64,000 nt of DNA from JAICKM01 sp050998805 (GTDB taxonomy: Bacteria > Chloroflexota > Chloroflexia > QHBQ01 > JAICKM01). Below, piece by piece: positions 25,316-33,353 of this stretch. A program made the translations under genes and the position numbers. The notes under the pieces are model-generated. The model made no database searches, had not been told where the DNA came from, and saw only the letters and a list, made by a program, of their open reading frames with translations. Each line of letters begins with the position of its first letter. The stretch's first letter is position 1. The stretch lies in the NCBI GenBank assembly GCA_050998805.1, contig JBPCPV010000007.1, positions 16,352 through 80,351 of the forward strand, in the 5' to 3' direction.

Positions 25316-26037
25316 TCTCCGCGGCGCCTGCTTCGCCGGCGATCCACGCGCAGAGCCTGGGCAAGAGCTACGGCGTGGCCTGGGCGTTACGCTCCGTCAC
25401 TCTGGAAGTGGCAGCCGGGGAGGTAGTGGCGGTGTTCGGGCCGAACGGTGCCGGCAAAAGCACATTGATCCGCCTTCTGGCGACCCTCAGTGCCCCGTCG
25501 TCAGGCAAGCTGCATCTGCTCGGCCACGACGCCGTGCGCAGTCCCCAGTCGGTGCGTCCGGCTCTGGGAGTACTGGGGCAGCAGAGTTACCTCTACGCGG
25601 ACCTGACGGTCAGCGAGAACCTGCTGCTCTATGCTCGGCTCTATCGGTTGCCCGCCGCCGCTGGCCGAGTGCGGCAAGCTCTGGAGGCGGTGGGGTTGAG
25701 CGGCGCGGAGAACCGGCGGGTTCGCGAGTGCTCGCGCGGGATGCAGCAGCGGCTCGCGCTGGCCCGGGCCACGATCCACAGGCCGGCGGTGTTGTTGCTC
25801 GACGAGCCCGATAGCGGGCTGGATCTGGACGGACAGGGCTGTCTGGCTCTGCTGCTGGCCGCCGGGCGCGACGGCGGCCAGGCCGTGGTGCTGACCACGC
25901 ACAACCTGGAACTCGGCCTGGCCCTCGGCGAGCGCGGACTGGTGCTGGAGAGGGGACGGTTGGTGTTCGATGCGCCGGCCAGCTCCCCTGAGGAGTGGAG
26001 GGCAGGCTATGAGAAGGCGCGAGCCCGCGTCCAGTGA
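25312..26037 (+). CDS. ccmA: CcmA haem-export ABC ATPase
   Basis: 241 residues. Walker A GPNGAGKST, Q-loop near LGQQSY, signature ECSRGMQQRL (in place of LSGGQ), Walker B VLLLDEPDSGLD, and switch His in TTHNLE. CcmA powers the CcmABCD complex that loads haem onto CcmE and releases holo-CcmE. The start is fixed by ATGA overlap with the previous gene. It is adjacent to ccmB and ccmC, which supports the assignment over a generic ABC-2 ATPase. Confidence 0.88.
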   Translation: MISAAPASPAIHAQSLGKSYGVAWALRSVTLEVAAGEVVAVFGPNGAGKSTLIRLLATLSAPSSGKLHLLGHDAVRSPQSVRPALGVLGQQSYLYADLTVSENLLLYARLYRLPAAAGRVRQALEAVGLSGAENRRVRECSRGMQQRLALARATIHRPAVLLLDEPDSGLDLDGQGCLALLLAAGRDGGQAVVLTTHNLELGLALGERGLVLERGRLVFDAPASSPEEWRAGYEKARARVQ

Positions 26038-26711
26038 TGCCCGGCGGGTTCTGGCAGCGGGTCGGCAGCCTCCTGCAGGCCGACCTTCGCCGGGAACTGC
26101 GGGGCCGGACAGTAGTCGGGCTAATGGTGGCTTTTGCCCTCACCACCGGCACCGCCCTGAGTTTTACGTTCGGCCTGGGGATCGAGCAGCAGTTGCCGGC
26201 GGCGGTGGGCGCGTTCTGGACGTCTTTGCTGTTCGCGACGATCCTCGGCCTCAACAGGGCCTTCGCGTTGGAAGGGGAGAACGGAGTATGGGAAGGGCTG
26301 GTGCTGGCCCCGCTGGAGCCAGGCGCGCTGTTCCTGGCAAAGCTAGGCGGCAACCTGCTGTTCTTGGGGCTGCTGGATTGCGTGGCGGTCCCGGCCTTTG
26401 CCGGCCTGTACAACCTGCCGTTGCTCCAGGTCTCGGTGCTCTTCCCTGTCGCGCTGGGCACGCTTGCGCTCGGCGCGGCAGGCACGCTCTTCGTGCCACT
26501 GGCCGGCCAGACCTCCGCGCGCGAGATCCTGCTCCCCGTTGTGCTGCTGCCCCTGCTGGTGCCGGTGATCATCGGCGCGGTGCAGGCGACGCTCACGGCC
26601 ATCACCCCTCCCGCGGGCGGGCAGCCTCCCTGGACCGGGTTGTTGGCGGCGTGCTCTGCTCTCTTCCTGGGAGCCGGGTACTTGTTGTACGGCTATGTCC
26701 TCGGCGAGTAG
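26037..26711 (+). CDS. ccmB: CcmB haem exporter membrane subunit
   Basis: 224 residues, six helices, matching CcmB: LLQADLRRELRGRTVVG at the N-terminus and GLNRAFALEGENGVWEGLVLAP in the conserved loop. Partner of CcmA. The ATG overlaps the ccmA stop (TGATG); a GTG three bases earlier is also possible. Confidence 0.9.
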   Translation: MPGGFWQRVGSLLQADLRRELRGRTVVGLMVAFALTTGTALSFTFGLGIEQQLPAAVGAFWTSLLFATILGLNRAFALEGENGVWEGLVLAPLEPGALFLAKLGGNLLFLGLLDCVAVPAFAGLYNLPLLQVSVLFPVALGTLALGAAGTLFVPLAGQTSAREILLPVVLLPLLVPVIIGAVQATLTAITPPAGGQPPWTGLLAACSALFLGAGYLLYGYVLGE

Positions 26712-26753
26712 GTGCCTGCTCGACGGGAGTTATTGGTTAAGGAGGACAGAACT

Positions 26754-27506
26754 ATGATCTCCGTGGACTCGCTACGCCAGAACGCCGTGCGGCAAACGGC
26801 CGCCGAAGCGCCGGAGCCGGTGTTCCGGCATCGGCACCTGCTCGGCGGGAGCACGTTGCTTACGATGCTGGTGGCGATCGGCATGGCATTTTTCTACGCG
26901 CCTCCGGATCAGGTGCAGGGGCAGGCGCAACGGATCTTCTATTTCCATGTTCCGCTCGCATGGGTCGCCTACCTGGCGTTTTTCGTGGTTTTGGTCGGGA
27001 GCGTGGGCTATCTCTGGCGGCGGCAAGCGCATTGGGACAGGCTCGCTCAGGCTTCTGCGGAAATTGGCCTCGTGTTGACCAGCCTGGTGCTGGTGAGCGG
27101 ATCGCTCTGGGGCAAGACGATCTGGGGCACCTGGTGGTCCTGGGATCCGAGGCTCACCGCGACGCTGGTGCTTTGGTTCATCTACCTCGGCTACGGCATG
27201 ATACGGGCCTTTACGGCGAACCAGGAGCGCGCGCGCCGGTCCGCGGCGGTGCTCGGCATAGTAGGTTTTATTGACGTGCCGATCGTGCATCAGTCGGTCG
27301 TCTGGTGGCGCAGTTTGCATCCGGCTCCGGTCGTGCTGAACGCTGCCGGCCCCCAACTGCCCGGCGAGATGCTGGCGACGCTGCTCGTCGGCCTGCTCGC
27401 GTTTACTCTGCTCTATTTTTACTTGCTGTCGTGGCGCACCTGGATCGCCGAGCTAGAGGCGGCAGCCGAGGCCCGGCAACGCCGTGCCGCGTTACTGGAG
27501 GACTAG
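26754..27506 (+). CDS. ccmC: CcmC haem-handling protein
   Basis: 250 residues, six helices. Contains the WWD signature in GKTIWGTWWSWDPRLTATL and the conserved His residues in IFYFHVPLAWVAYLAF and VPIVHQSVVWWR. CcmC takes haem from the membrane and attaches it to CcmE. The start is the ATG after TTAAGGAGGAC; the GTG at 26712 upstream is rejected. Confidence 0.93.
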   Translation: MISVDSLRQNAVRQTAAEAPEPVFRHRHLLGGSTLLTMLVAIGMAFFYAPPDQVQGQAQRIFYFHVPLAWVAYLAFFVVLVGSVGYLWRRQAHWDRLAQASAEIGLVLTSLVLVSGSLWGKTIWGTWWSWDPRLTATLVLWFIYLGYGMIRAFTANQERARRSAAVLGIVGFIDVPIVHQSVVWWRSLHPAPVVLNAAGPQLPGEMLATLLVGLLAFTLLYFYLLSWRTWIAELEAAAEARQRRAALLED

Positions 27507-27508
27507 AG

Positions 27509-27646
27509 ATGGACAGCGGGCTGATCTATTTAGGGGCGGCTTTTTCGTTGGTCTGGCTTACCCTGCTCGGATACATGGGCTATCTGGCCCGCCGTGCGAG
27601 GGAAGCGGAGCGGGCGATGCGGAACGCGAACCCGAGAGACCCTTGA
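27509..27646 (+). CDS. ccmD: CcmD-like small membrane protein
   Basis: 45 residues: one helix (LIYLGAAFSLVWLTLLGYMG) followed by a charged tail (YLARRAREAERAMRN), which is the CcmD pattern. It starts two bases after the ccmC stop. CcmD helps release holo-CcmE from the CcmABC complex. Its stop codon overlaps the -35 box of the next promoter. Confidence 0.75.
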   Translation: MDSGLIYLGAAFSLVWLTLLGYMGYLARRAREAERAMRNANPRDP

Positions 27647-27691
27647 CAAAACCGGATATATTAACTATAGTTGTTTAGTAGATATAACAAC
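27643..27691 (+). promoter_or_regulatory. promoter of the rhodanese gene with two dyads
   Basis: TTGACA (27643-27648), 17 bp, TATAGT (27666-27671). The -10 lies in the perfect 10-bp palindrome AACTATAGTT (27663-27672). A second dyad, GTTGTT-N10-AACAAC (27670-27675 / 27686-27691), covers the start of transcription. Both look like repressor sites. Confidence 0.7.
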
Positions 27692-27738
27692 CGGGCCGGC
27701 TTGTTGAGCATCCGGTTTTTTATGAAGGAGGTCAAACC

Positions 27739-28494
27739 ATGAGCCGCTTTCAAGACGAAGAGGAGTATGAGTACACGGAGGAACCGGTGGCCAGGCCTCC
27801 GAAGCGACAGCGACCCGCGTCCGGGGCGCGCCCTGCCGCGCACGCCGGCCGGACGTCAGTACAACCTCAGCGACGCTACCAGGCCCGCCCCGCTCGCAGC
27901 CCGGTGCCGTATATGCTGCTCGGCCTCATGGGCGCGCTGGTTGTTGGGTTGGCGGTGCTGATCGTCTTTCTGCTGGTGCAGCGAGCCGGCACGGCCCCTG
28001 CACCGGTAGCCAACATACCGCCGGCGCCCGCGGTCAGCAGCGGGGGGAATCCAGCCGCGAGCCTGGTACCTGCCGCTCCCGGCAGCGAGCCGCCGCGGAT
28101 GCCTCTGGCGGAGTTCAAGGCCCTCTACGATAACCCAGCCACGCGGCCGATCATCGTGGACGTCAGGGACGCCGGCACCTTCGCGGGTGGTCATATTCAG
28201 GGCGCCGTTTCAGTACCGGAATCCGACCTCCCAACTCTCTACCCAAAAATTCCGAAAGACAAGCTGGTGGTCGCCTACTGCCAATGACCGGCGGAGCAAG
28301 AAAGCGCCCGTGAGGCGCAAACGCTGCATGACCAATACGGCTACAACTATACCTACCTGAAAGTGCTCCTGGGCGGTTGGACCGGCTGGAAGGCTGCCGG
28401 CTATCCCATCGCGACCGGGGCGGGCGCGGATCTGCCGGGCAAAGCGACGCCGCCCGGCGGAGCGCCGGCTGTTGTCGCTACCCCGAAGCCGTAA
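27739..28494 (+). CDS. membrane-anchored rhodanese, candidate selenoprotein (in-frame UGA)
   Basis: Acidic MSR-type N-terminus, Pro/Arg linker, membrane helix (about 58-80), then a rhodanese domain outside. The frame meets TGA at 28285-28287, directly after VVAYCQ. Beyond it the same frame is open for 68 more codons to TAA at 28492-28494 and encodes PAEQESAREAQ, LLGGWTGWKAAGYPI and a Pro-rich tail, which is the normal rhodanese C-terminal half. The UGA sits at residue 183, two after catalytic Cys181, where related proteins have the second Cys of YCxCP. A hairpin, GCGCC-CGTGA-GGCGC (28304-28318), has its loop 21 bases past the UGA. Selenocysteine is the best reading; a nonsense mutation is the alternative. 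AAGGAGG precedes the ATG. Confidence 0.7.
28304..28318 (+). promoter_or_regulatory. candidate bacterial SECIS hairpin
   Basis: Stem of five GC-rich pairs (GCGCC/GGCGC), five-base loop CGTGA with G in the first two loop positions, and 21 bases from the UGA to the loop. These values fall inside the usual bacterial SECIS rules (loop 3-14 nt, 16-37 nt from the UGA, G at the loop start). GCG and CGC outside the stem can pair as a lower stem. Confidence 0.55.
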
Positions 28495-28536
28495 CCGGCC
28501 GGATCCCGGCCGGAGACCCATACCGGAGGAGGATTG

Positions 28537-29199
28537 ATGGGTAAAGCCAAATCGGGTTCGCGAACTATGCCGCGTGTGCAAAACCGCCCACGGCCCAGAG
28601 ATCCGGCCGCCGTCCTCGCCGAGGACGAACGCCGTCTGGCGGACCTGGCCCGCCGGCAGGAGGCCCGCGCGGAGGCAGCATCGAGAAGGCGCAAGGCGCG
28701 GCTGCGGAAGGCAGCGGTGGTTGCGGCCGTGCTCCTCGTGGTGGGCGGCTTGCTCGCGACGGCGATACTGCGAGAAGCAGGAAAGCCCGGAGACTCGGTG
28801 GGGCAACAGCCCAGCCCCCACATCGCCGGCCTCATCGCGCCCCACGCCCCCTACAGCACCGACCCGCCCACGTCCGGTCCCCACGTGAAGGAGCTGCCGG
28901 CGTGGGGTGCCGCGACGACTCCGGTGCCCAAAGAACTACAGGTGCATGGCCTGGAGGACGGCGGGGTCATCATCAGCTACCAACCCAGCCTCGATCCGGC
29001 GATGATCGCTAAACTCACTGCCCTCACCGGAGGCTACGACAGCAAGCTGATCCTGACCCCTGAGCCGGGACTGGGCACATCCATCGTGCTGACGGCCTGG
29101 GGGCGGATGCAGCGTTTCCCGCAGTATGATGAGGCCGGAATCCGCCGATTTATCGAGGCTTACCGCGGTGTCGATCACCACCAGGAAAGTGGCTCCTAG
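28537..29199 (+). CDS. second DUF3105 membrane protein
   Basis: 220 residues. Long charged cytoplasmic part with a Glu/Arg-rich helix (ERRLADLARRQEARAEAASR), membrane helix (about 62-82), and a DUF3105 domain (about 95-205; DPPTSGPHVKELPAWG, VHGLEDGGVIISYQP, LTAWGRMQRFPQYDEAGIRR). The cysteine of the first DUF3105 copy is missing here and its EHG is replaced by LEDG. It follows the rhodanese by 42 bp after GGAGGAGG, probably in the same operon. Function unknown. Confidence 0.8.
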   Translation: MGKAKSGSRTMPRVQNRPRPRDPAAVLAEDERRLADLARRQEARAEAASRRRKARLRKAAVVAAVLLVVGGLLATAILREAGKPGDSVGQQPSPHIAGLIAPHAPYSTDPPTSGPHVKELPAWGAATTPVPKELQVHGLEDGGVIISYQPSLDPAMIAKLTALTGGYDSKLILTPEPGLGTSIVLTAWGRMQRFPQYDEAGIRRFIEAYRGVDHHQESGS

Positions 29200-29255
29200 T
29201 CAGGTTGTGGGAACGAAGGGAACCCGCCTACATGCGAAGCCGTAGTCGCGGAAGA

Positions 29256-29284
29256 TTGACGCGACGAGCGTAACCTACTATAAT
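29256..29284 (+). promoter_or_regulatory. promoter of the blaI-M56 operon
   Basis: TTGACG (29256-29261), 17 bp, TATAAT (29279-29284). An ACTAGT palindrome lies about 25 bases downstream of the -10 within TAGACTAGTGG, where a BlaI-type repressor could bind its own operon. Confidence 0.7.
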
Positions 29285-29331
29285 TGGGCCAGCAGATCGA
29301 AATTAGACTAGTGGACCAAAGGAGAAGACAG

Positions 29332-29790
29332 ATGCCCCGCTCGCTTTACCAGCGCATCGAGCAGCCCGCTGAGGGTGGTCTCAGTAAGCTGCTGGGACCA
29401 GTGGAAATCTCCATTATGGAGATCATGTGGGTGTGCGGTTCTGCTACAGTACGCGATGTCATGACAAAGCTCACGGCCGAGCGCGAGACGGCTTACACGA
29501 CCGTGATGACGATCATGAACAACCTCGCCGAAAAAGGTCTCCTCAGCCGCACGCCGCTCGACAAGCGTACACATCTCTACGAGGTGAAGCTTTCGCGGGA
29601 AGCGTTCCTACAAGCGTCGAGCGAACGGGTGATCCGAGCCCTGGTAAGCGATTTTGGCGACTTGGCCCTTACACAGTTCGCGCGCGCGCTGGAGGAGGCG
29701 ACGCCCGAGCAACACGCGCGGGTGAAACGCCGCCTGAAAGAGCAGGCCGCGAAAGCGCGCAAGGCTACGGAAAGCTCCGATGCGGGCTGA
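29332..29790 (+). CDS. BlaI/MecI-family winged-helix repressor
   Basis: 152 residues from the ATG after AAAGGAGAAG. LGPVEISIMEIMW, ATVRDVMTKLTAERETAYTT (recognition helix), VMTIMNNLAEKGLLSR and a long C-terminal dimerisation helix match BlaI/MecI/CopY repressors. These are inactivated by proteolysis through a membrane M56 protease, encoded next with an 11-bp overlap. Its targets are not known; the ACTATAGT-type promoters of this region are candidates. Confidence 0.88.
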   Translation: MPRSLYQRIEQPAEGGLSKLLGPVEISIMEIMWVCGSATVRDVMTKLTAERETAYTTVMTIMNNLAEKGLLSRTPLDKRTHLYEVKLSREAFLQASSERVIRALVSDFGDLALTQFARALEEATPEQHARVKRRLKEQAAKARKATESSDAG

Positions 29791-30691
29791 CACCTGGTGG
29801 CGCGTTACCCTCGCCGTCGGCCTCGGCTGCGCGGGGAGCCTGGCGGTCGCGGCCTTCGCCCCCCTGTTGATCCGGGCACAACCAGAGCCCGAGACCGCCC
29901 ACCTGGACCTGGTCTGTCTGTTCTTGCCGACAAACTCGGATTGGGCAGCTCACCTGATGAGCTATGCGATCCTGCTCCTGCTGCTGGTCGGGTTGATCTG
30001 CGGGTTTTCCAGCTTCCTACGCCTGATGGCCCGCACCCGGTATACTCTCCGCCGGTTGCTCGAGTTCACTCGGCCGGTGGACGGTGCATTGCAGACCCTC
30101 TTGGAACCGATCCAACTCGCCGACCGGCTTGATCTGGTGCAGACCGAAGTGCCCCTGGCTTTTTGTTACGGCCTGCTTCGCCCCCGGATCTGCCTGAGCA
30201 CCGGAATGGTCTCGGCCCTGGAAGAGGACGAGCTGATCGCTCTCCTCTGGCATGAGCGATCCCATTTGCTGCACCGGGATCCCTTCAGGGTCGCTTTCGG
30301 CCGGGCCTGGACTGCGATGTTTTTCTTCCTGCCTGTGGTTCGCGCGCTCTACAAGCGGTACTTGTTGGCTAAGGAAGTGGACGCGGACGCCTACGCCTGC
30401 GCCCAGCAGGGCGGCAACGGCCCCCTTGCCGCGGCACTCTGGGTGCTGATGGAGCAGAAGGCGTCTGTGGGAAGCAGCCCGCGAACGGCAACGGCCGGGG
30501 CAAGTGATGAGTTAGAAACGCGGGTCGCCTGGCTGCTCGGCGAGCCACGTGCACTGACCATCCCGCTGGTGCCTACGCTCGCGAGCAGTATAGTCCTCTT
30601 GGGGCTCACCGGGCTGGAACTTGCCTTGACACATGCGGGGGTAGCAAATGCGCTCTGGAGCCTGAGCCATAAGGCTCTCGGCGGCTGTTAA
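29780..30691 (+). CDS. M56-family membrane metalloprotease (BlaR1-like)
   Basis: 303 residues: two N-terminal helices, a cytoplasmic loop, then the zinc motif HERSH (an HExxH) in LLWHERSHLLHRDPF with the distal acidic ligand in LAKEVDADAYA, and a last helix near 270. There is no penicillin-binding sensor domain, so the signal is not a beta-lactam by the BlaR1 route. It should cleave the BlaI-type repressor encoded just before it when stimulated. Signal unknown. Confidence 0.82.
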   Translation: MRADTWWRVTLAVGLGCAGSLAVAAFAPLLIRAQPEPETAHLDLVCLFLPTNSDWAAHLMSYAILLLLLVGLICGFSSFLRLMARTRYTLRRLLEFTRPVDGALQTLLEPIQLADRLDLVQTEVPLAFCYGLLRPRICLSTGMVSALEEDELIALLWHERSHLLHRDPFRVAFGRAWTAMFFFLPVVRALYKRYLLAKEVDADAYACAQQGGNGPLAAALWVLMEQKASVGSSPRTATAGASDELETRVAWLLGEPRALTIPLVPTLASSIVLLGLTGLELALTHAGVANALWSLSHKALGGC

Positions 30692-30716
30692 CATACATCA
30701 TTAGGAGGTGTCTCTC

Positions 30717-31373
30717 ATGAAGATCGGTGTGCGGTTCGTTCTATTCCTCGGTGTGTTGCTATGCAGCCTCGCCCTCACCGCTGGCCAGGCCCTGGCCGCG
30801 ACCGGCGAGACCCAGCAGACAGTGGTCACGGCCCATTACAAGATCGTCCTGACCATCGGTCCAGAGGCGACGATGCTGACGCCTGAGCAGGCCGCGGGCG
30901 CCAAAGTGGGTGAGGTCATGTTGCCGATGGGGGGCATGGCGATGCCTGCGATGGGCATGACCGACCTGGGCCGACCGGTCAACCGCCACCTGGAAGTCGC
31001 GATCCTGGACAAGACCAGCGGCGCGCCCGTTACTGACCAGATGCCGGCCATCAGCATCAAGAACGACGTTACCGGTGATTTGCGCACCCTGTCCTCGGTC
31101 ATGGCGATGTATGACGTGAAGGTGGGCAAGAACGACACGCACTTCGGCAACAATATTTACCTGCCCGACGGCACATACACCTTCACCACCGTCGCCAACG
31201 GGGAGACGGCCACGTTCACCAATGTGGTCCTCGGCGCCGCGGGGAACATGAGCGGCGGGAGCACGATGCCCAGCACGGGCGAGCCGCTCACGGGTCTCTA
31301 TGCGGCACTGTTCGTGACCGGAGGTCTGGTTCTTGTTGCCGGGCTGTGGCTGCGGCGCTCCAAGCGGGTGTAA
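30717..31373 (+). CDS. secreted protein with MPSTG sorting-like C-terminus
   Basis: 218 residues. The ATG nine bases after AGGAGG is chosen over the GTG at 30708. Signal peptide (1-28), a beta-rich domain with a Met/Gly run (MLPMGGMAMPAMGMTD) and two His-containing strands (RHLEVAILD, DTHFGNNIYLPDG), then a spacer, MPSTGEP, a hydrophobic helix and RRSKRV: the layout of a sortase signal with Met for Leu. The Met and His residues suggest copper or iron binding. It follows the M56 gene by 25 bp. Confidence 0.65.
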   Translation: MKIGVRFVLFLGVLLCSLALTAGQALAATGETQQTVVTAHYKIVLTIGPEATMLTPEQAAGAKVGEVMLPMGGMAMPAMGMTDLGRPVNRHLEVAILDKTSGAPVTDQMPAISIKNDVTGDLRTLSSVMAMYDVKVGKNDTHFGNNIYLPDGTYTFTTVANGETATFTNVVLGAAGNMSGGSTMPSTGEPLTGLYAALFVTGGLVLVAGLWLRRSKRV

Positions 31374-31412
31374 CTCTACTATCGCCGGTTTTCGCGGAAA
31401 AGAGCAAGCTCC

Positions 31413-32135
31413 ATGCAACGGTTAGCGCAGAGGGTACATTCCTGGAGGCAGGATGAGACGTCTACCCCCCATACGCGGGGGGTGGTCATCAGATCGGGCT
31501 GGCTCTACGACCTTATGCTTTGGCTGGGCAACATTGTATTATGGGGCAAGTGGCAAGCTCTGCGGCGGATGACTGCTGACCTGGCGCAGCTTCACCCAGG
31601 GGAGGTTGTGCTGGACGTGGGATGTGGCACCGGGACGCTGGCGCTGGCCGCCAAGCAGCGCGTTGGCGAAACGGGTCGCGTGTCCGGCATTGATCCCTCG
31701 GTGCAGATGATCGCCCGGGCCCGCCGCAAAGCGGCACGGCGCGCCCTAGAGATTGACTTCCAGGTCGGGGTGATCGAGCAGCTCGCGTTCCCCGACCAGT
31801 CGTTCGATGTCGTGCTGAGTACCTTTATGATGCACCAGTTGCCGGACGACCTCAAGCGGCAGGGGTTGGTGGAAATTGCCCGCGTGCTCAAGCCCGGAGG
31901 GCGCCTGCTGGTTGTCGATACCAGGCGACCAGGGGAGCAACAGGGCCGATCTGCTCGTCTTGTTCATACGGGCCGCTGGAATAGCGGCATTCAAGATCAG
32001 CCGGCACTGATGAAGGAAGCGGGGTTCTCACAGATTGAAACCGGGGAGATGGAAACCGGAGAGAGCAGGCTTCCCGAAATCGGTTTTGCGCTGGGGCGGA
32101 AAATCCTGGCAGAAGCGGAAAGTGCGGGTTTGTAG
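31413..32135 (+). CDS. class I SAM-dependent methyltransferase (UbiE-like)
   Basis: 240 residues. SAM-binding motif I VLDVGCGTGTLAL, acidic loop GIDPSVQMI, motif II region FDVVLSTFMMHQL, and post-motif VLKPGGRLLVVD. The first 45 residues are family-specific and hydrophobic in part (LYDLMLWLGNIVLWG). The substrate cannot be told; UbiE-like and arsenite methyltransferase-like enzymes share these motifs, but the Cys set of ArsM is absent. Separate from the upstream operon by 39 bp. Confidence 0.8.
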   Translation: MQRLAQRVHSWRQDETSTPHTRGVVIRSGWLYDLMLWLGNIVLWGKWQALRRMTADLAQLHPGEVVLDVGCGTGTLALAAKQRVGETGRVSGIDPSVQMIARARRKAARRALEIDFQVGVIEQLAFPDQSFDVVLSTFMMHQLPDDLKRQGLVEIARVLKPGGRLLVVDTRRPGEQQGRSARLVHTGRWNSGIQDQPALMKEAGFSQIETGEMETGESRLPEIGFALGRKILAEAESAGL

Positions 32136-32213
32136 TCTTTCTCCTCAACGGCAGCCGCAGTGCCTTAAGGGTGCCACAATGAGTAAGAGAGCTGCTCATT
32201 CTGGCGACCGTGC

Positions 32214-32380
32214 GTGACGGCCGCACCGCAGCGGCTGGAGTGGCAAAGCGCCTATCTGGGACGCCTGATGGAGGCCGACGCGGAAATCGAGCAGGGCCAG
32301 CATCTTGTGGAGAGCTTCATGGGCATGCTCCGCGACCGCAAAGGGGCCGTACTTGAGGTGTGCCGGCGGGTGGTAGCCGG
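32214..32380 (+). pseudogene. ISL3-family transposase C-terminal fragment
   Basis: About 50 residues (QSAYLGRLMEADAEIEQ, LVESFMGMLRDRKG) match the region after the catalytic core of ISL3-type transposases. Neither the DDE core nor the zinc finger is present and no ends are visible. It marks the start of a degraded segment. Confidence 0.5.
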
Positions 32381-32437
32381 CGATGCCGCCAAGCAACAGT
32401 GGGCTGGACAGGTCAATTGCGGAGTATAAGAGGGCGG

Positions 32438-32623
32438 CGCCCAACCGGCTACCACGCCGATAATGGTGCTCAGCAGCAGCCGTTTGGTCAGGTAGCGCTG
32501 ATTCTCAAAGCCACTGCCGGTGATCGCGCTGCGGATCGGGCGTTGCAGCCAGGCAATCAGTTGCCGAAGCGGTGTTCCGCCCGGCGTGGGGGCGGCCGTA
32601 TTTTCGGTGGTACCTTGCCGCAC
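32438..32623 (-). pseudogene. N-terminal fragment of a membrane protein, possibly ClC-type
   Basis: About 60 residues: LIAWLQRPIRSA, then RYLTKRLLLSTIIGVVAG, a pattern like the first helix of ClC chloride channels. The homology stops at 32438 and no continuation is visible. Assignment is tentative. Confidence 0.3.
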
Positions 32624-32639
32624 GCTAGACGATATCCTT

Positions 32640-33353
32640 CCCTTCTATGGCCGGTCGCCGCAGCGCAGGCGCCCACCAGCCCGGAACAGCATGAACTATT
32701 CCACCTCGACCCGCGCCGCACGCCCCGGCGAACGCGGCGGGGCCGGGCGCACGGCCACGAGGCCCAAACCCAACATTGCTGTCATGAACCGCAAGGTAAC
32801 CAACCCCCAGGCTGTAGTAGCGCGGGTACGGGTGCGCAAGCGGGATGTGAGTTTCGGACCGCGCAGTCCAGCGGGGATACAGGCATGGGACACGTTCATG
32901 ACGCTGGTAGAAACGACACGCAAGCTGGGGGCAGGCCCGGGGTCGGTTCCATCATTGTCGGGTTGCTCCTCCTCCTGTTCCTCAACGATAATCGCGTTCT
33001 CCGTTGCGGGTCAGTTCGAGAAAAGGGGGCGTCGCCCCAGGAATGCCAGGTCGGCGAGCCCAGCAGTGAACGAAATGATCGGCATCCAGGCCTGGCCTAT
33101 GCAGCGCGCCTCGGTTTTTCGACCCTCCCAAGAATTGGTGTATCAGGAGTTCAAGAGAGGCGCACTACGCTGTTCAGGTATCACAGCTTTGCAGCCCAGT
33201 TCAAGGCTGAGCTCGTCAGGCGCCAGTCACGGCGTCACGGCCCCCGATAATCGGCAGGTGAGGCCCGTGCTGGCCGCTCAACCGGTGCCGGTGCGCAGCA
33301 TGGCCGCGTATTCGGGGGGTATCGCACTCGCCTCAATGGCCCGCGCGGCGCGC
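32640..33353. other. degraded stretch without a credible gene
   Basis: All reading frames have poor codon patterns, no start with a ribosome site and no recognisable domain, although long open frames occur by high GC. A leftward hydrophobic segment near 32790-32850 hints at a membrane protein remnant. With the ISL3 and membrane protein fragments before it, this looks like decayed accessory DNA. Confidence 0.5.

Noticed and set aside
28285..28287. Simple end of a short rhodanese at the TGA
   Set aside because: The protein would lose the last helix and strand of the fold, while the sequence after the TGA keeps them in frame.
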